Below are positions 57,158 to 64,000 of a stretch of DNA of 64,000 bases, piece after piece (the first letter of the stretch is position 1; each line of letters starts with the position of its first letter). Both the position numbers and the translations under genes were made by a program. The notes below the pieces were generated by a model. It was not told the DNA's origin. It saw nothing but the letters and a program-made list of their open reading frames with translations, and searched no databases. The stretch is from Diadema setosum. Taxonomy: Eukaryota; Echinodermata; Echinoidea; Diadematoida; Diadematidae. Location of the stretch: NCBI GenBank assembly GCA_033980235.1, contig CM067072.1:13776371-13840370 (forward strand), given 5' to 3'.

Positions 57158-57710
57158 AGTGACGCAACATTGTCCAACACAAGAGTACAGCCAGTCCATC
57201 TCCCTTTTCAACTGAGAGCTACACAACACAAAGGGTGAATCAATCATAATGTAACTTTACACACTCTTCCCTTAAAAATGCAGTGACATATCACCAAGAT
57301 CTATAGCAAGTGTATTTACATTTAGTATCATGTGAACATTACAATGTACTGTGAATTAAAAGCAATAATATCTTAACTAGATAAACATTTCTTGATAAGC
57401 AAATCATAAGCATATTGATTTGCATGAATTGTATCATAATAGTTCACTGCAACCAAATATTTACATGTCATGTGAATAAGGCGCCGTCAATGCGCTATCC
57501 TTAAACTTCCACAGCATGCAAACTGTCCCTTTGAAATACATCAATGACAGTAAATGTTAAAAAATCATTGAATTCAAGAGAGCGATACCATTTGGAAAGT
57601 AAACCTCTAGAAAGGAAGAGCCAGTAGCATACATCTATGCTATATATATTATTCTTGTTGCTTCCATTACCATGCACACAATATTAAGAAAACTATTACC
57701 CTCTGACATT

Positions 57711-57763
57711 ACAGAAAGTGCAGTGCTCTGGGGTCCATCCACTTGGTGTTTTCTAAATTACCA
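57711..57763 (-). CDS. Possible exon, unrecognised, low support
   Basis: On the minus strand AATTTAG|AAAACACC opens, and GAGG|GTAATAG closes, a 53-nt block. One frame reads KTPSGWTPEHCTFCNVR, which looks protein-like with a C-x-x-C pair. The acceptor is weak and its phase does not fit the phase-0 exons around it unless other small exons compensate. Confidence 0.2.
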
Positions 57764-58089
57764 ATGCAAATGAATACACTTCCTTTAATCTTTCCCTATG
57801 TTAGGAATCTGTAAATGAAGTCATGATGAATTCATGTACGTGTGCTTGTTTGTACTGTAAATGAAATGATTATTCACGCCAAACATTGCTCAATCTAAAA
57901 AGGTTAACTATATCAACCAACTACAAAATACATCAGTCATTATGCCCACACAGCAAAGTGAGTTTTGGAAGTAGTTTGGCAACTTCACTTGAAGGACAGA
58001 CCAACCCTTTTCACTAAATTGGCACAGTAATCCACACATGTACAAAAGATAGGTACTTCCATTTCACTATTTAACAACTTGAAATATCA

Positions 58090-58228
58090 CACATAGTATA
58101 AATGGGAGAAGAGGTTTTCTTGCCTCAACTTTTTGGACTGTTCTGTGGCTGGCAGAGGATTGATCTCGGCTGTCGATTGCGCAATTGCTATGAAAACGGG
58201 CACATACATTACCTGTGGCGTAATCTAC
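58090..58228 (-). CDS. Possible small exons or alternative 3' end, low support
   Basis: Two good minus-strand acceptors occur: TTTCATTTCTTATAG before a 20-nt block closed by a GTAATG donor (about 58207-58226), and CCCGTTTTCATAG before a longer block starting at about 58180. Joined, they read SVDYATAIAQSTAEINPLPA, TEQSKKLRQENLFSHLYYV and a stop. This could be an alternative terminal exon of the micro-exon gene, but the phase relation to the other exons is unproven. Confidence 0.2.
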
Positions 58229-58625
58229 TGAACTATAAGAAATGAAATTGTGCATTTGCAGGTGCATATCAAATTGTTGCACAGTAGCATGTGTACAGTC
58301 ATAAAGAAAGCAGGTGGTGATCACTGAACGTTGCCCATGAATGACTGGCACAGCTAAAAAGCAGAAAAACAGGCTGTATCATCAGCTTGGCTAGGCTCCA
58401 TGTGAGTATATGGCTGCTACAGACAGGCTAACATCTATTGCGGGAAACAAAATCCATAATTAATCATTTGACATGAAAAACTACTACATAATTATCATAT
58501 GTCGCATATAGAGAACAACACATATGTTTTACTTGAAATAAAATGATGAAGACACATCACACAGATGTTCTTACCTCATTACAAAGGATGAGGGACTAGA
58601 CCAGTTAGTCACAGGAGCAGGTTGT

Positions 58626-58718
58626 TTAACCCGTTGAGGACGGTTTAATTTTGCTACAACACGCATTTCACCTAGACCCCTGCCCGAGTATACTCGGGAC
58701 TCGTCCTCAACGGGTTAA
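58626..58718. mobile_element. 93-bp TTAA-flanked MITE, family E
   Basis: The left end TTAACCCGTTGAGGACG is mirrored by the right end CGTCCTCAACGGGTTAA, with TTAA on both sides and an internal CCCGAGTATACTCGGG palindrome. It is non-coding. Confidence 0.88.
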
Positions 58719-59024
58719 AATGATGTTGCCTGCTTGGACGCCTTCTCGAGAATGGTGAAAAGGAAGTGCTCCATCTCAATAACTTCAGGACTCCCTGTAC
58801 CCCTCACAGGGAGATTCCAATTATTTGAAGGGGGTGTGATCCCCATGATTATGCAAATTACCTCCTGACCTTACACCACAGTACCGTTGTTATCCAACTG
58901 CATTACTGTGAAATATCTTGCATATATATGTGGATAGGAAAGAAATAAAACGTACATAGAAATATTACATAGAATTAGCAGGTGCAAACATAAGGAAAGG
59001 GGGGGGGGGAGAAGGGTGTTTTAG

Positions 59025-59206
59025 AAATGTCTGACCAGTGAGATGAACTTGGTATATAGGGCTGTCAAACTTGACCATGATCTTCCAGAGACCTTTCTTC
59101 CTCTGCAAGTGTCTCCATGTAGACTCGCTTCTTTCTCTGTATTTCCTGGTATCACCTTGTCTTCTACAAATAGAGATCTCATTGCAGCAAGTATGAGCTA
59201 GTAATA
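59025..59206 (-). pseudogene. LINE fragment duplicated from 61483-61660
   Basis: About 180 bp almost identical to 61483-61660, from GACCAGTGAGATGAACTTGG to GAGCTAGTAATAA. On the minus strand it encodes reverse transcriptase sequence around the L-W-K-I-M-V-K-F-D block. It differs by a TATATA insertion and one base. No other part of the LINE is attached. Confidence 0.85.
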
Positions 59207-59579
59207 ATTAAGGAGGAAAGTTGTGCAGATGATGAGATACCAAATGCAAGTCGTTGGGGCAGTGATATTACCCTTGCTATGTTGAGAGAGTTCAGTACAG
59301 TTAATTCCAAAAGTGCATTCATGACATCATGATAAGCTACCAAATCTGAGGACGATGCAGGGGGATGAAGATGATTTTACTCGCTCCAGGTAAAGGAATG
59401 AGCCACACATACTCAAACACACGTGTATGCATACACACAAGTGGTCATGACGTAAACCACTACAATGACTATGACACCGTTTGGCACTTTTTTCTTCTTC
59501 ATATTTCTATTTCATGAGAGAATAACTGATGCAATGGTCACATTGTTAAAGTGGCAATGGATGAAAAAGATACAACGCC

Positions 59580-59716
59580 CTGTTGCATAAAACCCTTACC
59601 GCTGGACTTATACCGCTCCTTTCTAGCGGTAAGTCTTCAAATTAGCGTTAAATGTTATAATCCTTGATGCTGATTGGCTGTGACGCCAAATTTTGACGGT
59701 AAGTTTTATGCAACAG
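59580..59716. mobile_element. Short MITE with CTGTTGCATAAAAC ends
   Basis: The left end CTGTTGCATAAAACCCTTACC is mirrored by the right end GGTAAGTTTTATGCAACAG. An inner CCGCTCCTTTCTAGCGG stem is also present. It is 137 bp and non-coding. Confidence 0.82.
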
Positions 59717-60950
59717 ACCCACAGGTTAATTGGTAATCTGTACTAAATGAAGAGAAAACCATTTTATATTACAAAGACACCAGTGACATGAATAATATGC
59801 ATTCATAACATTGACAAGGGTACCTGGGAGGAAAGAAGGGTAACATCATTTCAGGATTCTTAACATTTGGTTTGATTAGATGTCAAGTAAAAAGAGTTGA
59901 CAAATATGCCAAGACCATCCGTGATGGAGACAAAGATGATCATATACATATCATTTAAAATGGAAGTTGAATCTAAATAAATCATACTTATAAATATAAG
60001 GGTGTGTTCAAATGACTGAAAGAGAAATAATTTAACATGTTAGTAGTTTGAGAAAGAGATATAATAACTTCAAGTATTTCCCTCATTTCAACAAGTACAC
60101 ATATTGGAATTATATCAATGAATACGAATTGTCCACTGAGAAAGGACAAATGACCAGTACATGATTTTACTCAGTAGGATTCAGTTACCACAACTTAAAA
60201 ACAGTAATACTTACACAACTGATGTTGTTAAGGCTATGATAAAAAATGTGCACCTGCTGAAAGACTTTACTACCATCTGAAGTCAGCAACCTTGTGAAGA
60301 TATGATCCTAATGGAAAAGAAACCAAACACAATTGTTAGATTATTCATGAAATCACTAAACAAAAAATAAGTACATTCTAAACAAATTACTCTTAATTCT
60401 TAAATCTCGAACCATTCAAGAAATTTTAAGACAGGGGCATTCAGCAATATTTCTTACCTACCTTTGATATGATATTATTTAGATATCAGTCGGTCATGCT
60501 TCAGTATGCATACTCTAAATGCAAAATTGTCGCTTTATAAAGTTCTGAAGCTCAATTTTGTAACTCTTTAATGCTATCAGAACAAATGTCAAATTTCAGC
60601 ATAAGAAGGTAGACGACATACACGTACATCATATGCGCATCTATCGTACCAAAATACTTGTGGGTAAAATTTCATGGTTGAGGGACTATGGTGTAAAAAT
60701 TACCAGTACTGCAGCTTTGACACGTTCATTGAACATTCAAAGTAAATGCCCCGTCCATCTGAGCAGGGTGCTTGAGCATCGCATGAATACTCTCCATCTG
60801 GGCTCTCTGTGGTATCTTGGTGTCTGTCACTTTGTCTTGCCATCTTGCCTTGTCTTGCAGCAAGTTTCAGAGGCATCTCATGAGGAAAGAGTTCAGCTGC
60901 CTGGCATGCCGGCTGTACACTGTCTATGTTTGGCAGGCATACACTTTGAA
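59717..60950. other. No gene recognised
   Basis: AT-rich DNA. Donor-like minus-strand GTAAG words (for example near 60210 and 60465) are not joined to open, bordered exons. Confidence 0.4.
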
Positions 60951-60954
60951 GACT

Positions 60955-61660
60955 TACTCCTCTTTTCTCCCACAACCTGTCTCCGAGTCTGTCGATGCTG
61001 ATATTTTATGACTGTTTTCTGCCAAGGTAGCAAATTTATCTGTCACTTTCAGCTTCTTGCCACTGACTGTGATGGTTGGCTCTGCGTATGGAATTGAAAA
61101 AGCTAGCTGATGCATCACTTCAGTCTTCTTTATGTTTATCATCAGACCAAAGTTATCACAGGTGTTGGAAAATGGGTCAATGATTCCTTCTAGATCAGAC
61201 TTCGTATTAGCCTGCAGGGCACAGCTATCAGCACAGAGAAATTCACAGGCGATATTCTCCTGAACCTTCAATTTTGTCTGCAGTCTCTGTAGGTTGATAA
61301 GCTTTCCTTCAGTTCTGAATTTGAAATTGACTCTGATGTCACCTTCGTGAAAAGCATGGCTGAGAGCATCGATTCTGAAAAGGGATGGGGCGAGGACGCA
61401 GCCTTGCTTTATGCTATTTGTGACAGGAAGAGCTACGAGCGTTCACCGTTATCCTGCATTCTAGCTTGCATGCCGACTGGGAAATGTATGACCAGTGAGA
61501 TGAACTTGGTAGGGCTGTCAAACTTGACCATGATCTTCCAGAGACCTTTCTTCCTCTGCAAGTGTCTCCATGTAGACTCGCTTCTTTCTCTGTATTTCCT
61601 GGTATCACCTTGTCTTCTACAAATAGAGATCTCATTGCCGCAAGTATGAGCTAGTAATAA
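60955..61660 (-). pseudogene. LINE reverse transcriptase fragment, catalytic site lost
   Basis: The minus strand shows, in order, L-W-K-I-M-V-K-F-D, then TNSIKQGCVLAPSLFRIDAL (palm motif with Q-G-C-V-L-A-P). Next come EFLCADSCALQANTKSDLEG, where the expected Y-A-D-D is C-A-D-S, and CDNFGLMINIKKTEVMHQLA, then EPTITVSGKKLKVTDKFATL. The layout is that of a widespread animal non-LTR element. The change of the second catalytic aspartate to serine and a frame change near 61440 show it is dead. N-terminal endonuclease and C-terminal parts are absent. Confidence 0.9.
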
Positions 61661-62251
61661 GGAAAGTCATGCATGATAAAATGAGAGGCTATTGAAACGT
61701 AGTCAGCAATGGATTGAATGTAACAATCATTAAACATAAAAACATATATATCATTAATTTTATTAAAAATTCATAATCATGAAGTTATCAGCAGTTTTTT
61801 TCTTTTCAAAAATTGAGGAAGTAAAGGAATTGTAAAAGATAAAGAAAGTAAAATAAAAAAGTTTGAGCATGAATTCCATAAGAATGCCCAGTGAAATCCA
61901 TCAGCAAATAGAGTAGTGCACATACTTGGCAGTTACAAACATTACACAAATCCAGAAATACCTAAGGAGCTAAAATGAATGATTAAAAGCACTGATTTCT
62001 CAAGGTCAATTTCACTATCAAAATATAGTTATTGGTGATATGATAACAATTATTTTATAAGTATGCAGTTCACACATTTAATCACTTTATAGGAAATGAG
62101 TTCAGACCATGGTTTAATTTTATTCGAAAGGAGAAATGCCATATAAACAATGGATACTGGGGTAGGTCCAGAACTTCAACAATTAAGCTGCATTAATTTG
62201 AATGTAATTTGACTTCATGACTTAATTCATTTCATATTGAATTATACACAG
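61661..62251. other. No gene recognised
   Basis: AT-rich intron-like DNA between the LINE fragment and a family A MITE. Confidence 0.4.
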
Positions 62252-62531
62252 TTAAAGGGATGGTATAGTAGTGGTGGAGATGAGAATTGGGCATTGGCCT
62301 TTTTTTTCATATCACCAAGAAACCACTTATAGTTGAGAGCATGCCATTCTAAGAGGAATTCAAAGTTTATTTGATGAAAATTGGTCTTGGAATGGTGTTT
62401 TAACTAATGAACTTTGAATTCCTCTTTGAATCGCATGGTCTTCCACATTTCATAAAAGGTTTCTCATTATTTCAACAAGAAATATTGGAAACCGGAAGTT
62501 ACGTCTCAACCAAAACTATACAATCCCTTAA
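62252..62531. mobile_element. TTAA-flanked MITE, family A, shortened
   Basis: The left end TTAAAGGGATGGTATAGTAG is mirrored by the right end ACTATACAATCCCTTAA, with TTAA on both sides. The central palindrome of the family is deleted, giving 280 bp rather than about 390-420. Confidence 0.85.
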
Positions 62532-62569
62532 ATCGTATAATGTGTATGACTAAACACTGATAGACTTAC

Positions 62570-62622
62570 CTTGACAACACTTGATGAGTCCCTAAATTCA
62601 TTTGTACATTGGAATACAGTAC
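62570..62622 (-). CDS. Possible exon, low support
   Basis: On the minus strand AATGACCAG opens, and GTCAAG|GTAAGT closes, a short block reading TVFQCTNEFRDSSSVVK. The donor is excellent but the acceptor lacks a pyrimidine tract and the phase (one leading base) does not match the phase-0 exon at 62828-62980. It may belong to the same gene through an unseen exon, or be chance. Confidence 0.25.
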
Positions 62623-62827
62623 TGGTCATTTATACTCTTCACAATGCTTTTCATAATACTCTTCATTCTTTAATATGAAATTGGGTGTACTTGTTGAAAT
62701 ATAGAGGGAAATACTTGAAAAAAGGACAGAAAAAACATAGAACAAATTCAAGAAGTAAACTTTAATACAGAAATGACTGTTTGTAGTTAAAATGATTGTA
62801 GTTTGTGTCTTCAACACAGGCCATTAC

Positions 62828-62980
62828 CTCCTCCCTCCACAAATTTTCTATGAATTCGGAGCAGCTAAAGTTCACGCTGCCACCTTGCAACGCGTTGTAA
62901 TAACGCCCTTGCGTCCTATGACTGTGCTGCATGAAATGCGCAAGATGCTCCGCATCTGCTGGTGGCAATTGCTGTCTGGC
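62828..62980 (-). CDS. Exon with tyrosine-recombinase-like C-terminal motif
   Basis: On the minus strand the acceptor AATTCTATTAACTTCATAG and donor GAGGAG|GTAATG bound a 153-nt, phase-0 exon. It encodes ARQQLPPADAEHLAHFMQHS, HRTQGRYYNALQGGSVNFSC and SEFIENLWREE. The L-A-x-F-M-x-H-S-x-x-T-x-x-x-Y-Y pattern resembles the end of tyrosine recombinases, where a histidine is followed about nine residues later by the catalytic tyrosine. Several animal gene families derived from Crypton-type or related recombinases keep this stretch. The earlier catalytic arginines would lie upstream, beyond the window or in unrecognised exons. It shares phase, strand and donor type with the micro-exons, so it is placed in the same gene. 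That link is an inference. Confidence 0.65.
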
Positions 62981-62989
62981 CTATGAAGT

Positions 62990-64000
62990 TAATAGAATTC
63001 ATCAATCAGGAAATGAGGATTCACTAATTGCATCACATTTTAAGTTGTAGCAATGGAACTGTTCCCAGTACCTACTGAGATTAAAACGAAAAAGAAATAT
63101 AGCATCAATGATCACATGAAATGTTAGAATAGTGGACATGGCATTTAATGTTTTGCAAACATTGACAGTGATGAATAAAGAAAGAAATGTTTTTTTTTTT
63201 TTTTTCATACTTAGGCAATCCTTACATATAAACTCCTCCAAAAAGGTTCTTCAATTCCAATTTGGTGTGTCATATTTCTCTTAAAGCTACATAATTTCAA
63301 TCAATGGTGGCATCAGAAGGAAGCATGATAAATTTTCATTGCAATGAAAACACATGTGTTTACACTATGCATTCATGGAAATCACAGTGGGACCAAGTGT
63401 GAGGAAAGGGCAAATGTGAAATGTTGCAAGATGGAGCAAACGTGTTGTGTCAAACAGTATAATTCCTGTTTGCTTAGGCGTTTCAGGGAAGGAATGTGCT
63501 TGAAAGGAATGCATGGTGAGATTATCATTGTATTCCAGGCTTCATCCATGAATTTGAAACTTCAGTAGTATCTGCAGATTAGAATTAAACATAACGGTTG
63601 ACCAAAGAGTCATCTAATGTAAAGGAAATGAGAGTTCTTGAAATTGCTCTCATTCCAATATTGACTATTCCAGTGGCCTTTTTTCATCAAACCTGTATAT
63701 TATCAATAGCAAAATTGTTGCAACATTTCACTTTTAATCTGTCCTCATACTCACCTGTTATGCACATTTCAAGAACATCAGATCATAGCAAGTGAAGTGT
63801 CATTTAAAAAATAATTCATCGGGATTTCTTATGACATTATAGTGTATAGGTAGAGTGAAATTTGCATTGTGATTGGTTGGATAGCATCACATGATTGTGG
63901 GAAAATACTGGTATAGTGGCACAGTCGTACCAATACTGACTGCTTACAGCGCATGTCTACGCTTTATATACGCAGAGATTCATGCAGGGAGGGACAAAGT
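62990..64000. other. Right end of window, no exon recognised
   Basis: AT-rich sequence. Upstream exons of the minus-strand gene are expected here or beyond the window, but no block with both a good acceptor and donor was found. A poly-T tract lies at about 63190-63205. Confidence 0.4.

Larger units (their letters stand above)
57160..58616 (-). other. Intron of the micro-exon gene, mostly featureless
   Basis: Apart from the low-support exon candidates, this AT-rich stretch has no recognised feature. It would lie in the intron between the exon at 62828-62980 and the micro-exon array. Confidence 0.4.

Noticed and set aside
60633..61011. 122-codon plus-strand open frame over the LINE region, and the plus-strand frame at 61347-61649
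   Set aside because: Antisense to the reverse transcriptase fragment on the minus strand, which has recognisable motifs.

Overview
The window reads as nuclear DNA of an invertebrate deuterostome, most likely an echinoderm of sea-urchin type. Genes are split into small exons with GT-AG borders, and introns and intergenic DNA are AT-rich with long (TA)n and (TG)n runs. Dozens of short TTAA- or TA-flanked inverted-repeat elements interrupt both. The taxon is inferred from the style of the repeats, including a non-LTR element carrying a 2A-like NPGP motif; it is not proven. There is no operon, ribosome binding site, CRISPR array or bacterial feature.

Left end (1-5.7 kb): plus-strand exon candidates of an unrecognised gene, including a 646-bp tandem duplication carrying one exon twice, then a decayed minus-strand P2X7-like cysteine domain. 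At 12.0-18.2 kb six plus-strand exons with matching phases encode 219 residues of a GABA-B-type class C receptor, from the end of the ligand-binding domain to about the second membrane helix. The rest of the receptor was not found. Its introns hold most of the (TA)n tracts and a mariner-like MITE.

Middle (18-39 kb): mostly mobile DNA. It holds a SINE whose head looks like 7SL RNA followed by a tRNA-like part, a large foldback repeat, a LINE reverse transcriptase split by a 1.1-kb DNA element, an inverted-repeat element, the 2A-bearing LINE fragment, and an internally deleted Ty3/gypsy element.

Right part (39-63 kb): a minus-strand gene I can only partly assemble. Its most 5' recognised exon (62828-62980) has a motif like the C-terminus of a tyrosine recombinase. 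Downstream lie twelve tandem copies of a 30-nt, phase-0 micro-exon encoding a proline-rich decapeptide (PSSTIAAPPK and variants), then exons of 60, 99 and 108 nt ending in a stop codon. All recognised exons are phase 0, so any number of micro-exons could be included without changing frame. Four micro-exons lie in a 2520-bp block that is present twice in tandem and looks essentially identical by eye. This modular array is the most unusual feature of the window.

All gene models come from reading frames, splice signals and family memory. No alignment or expression data were available.
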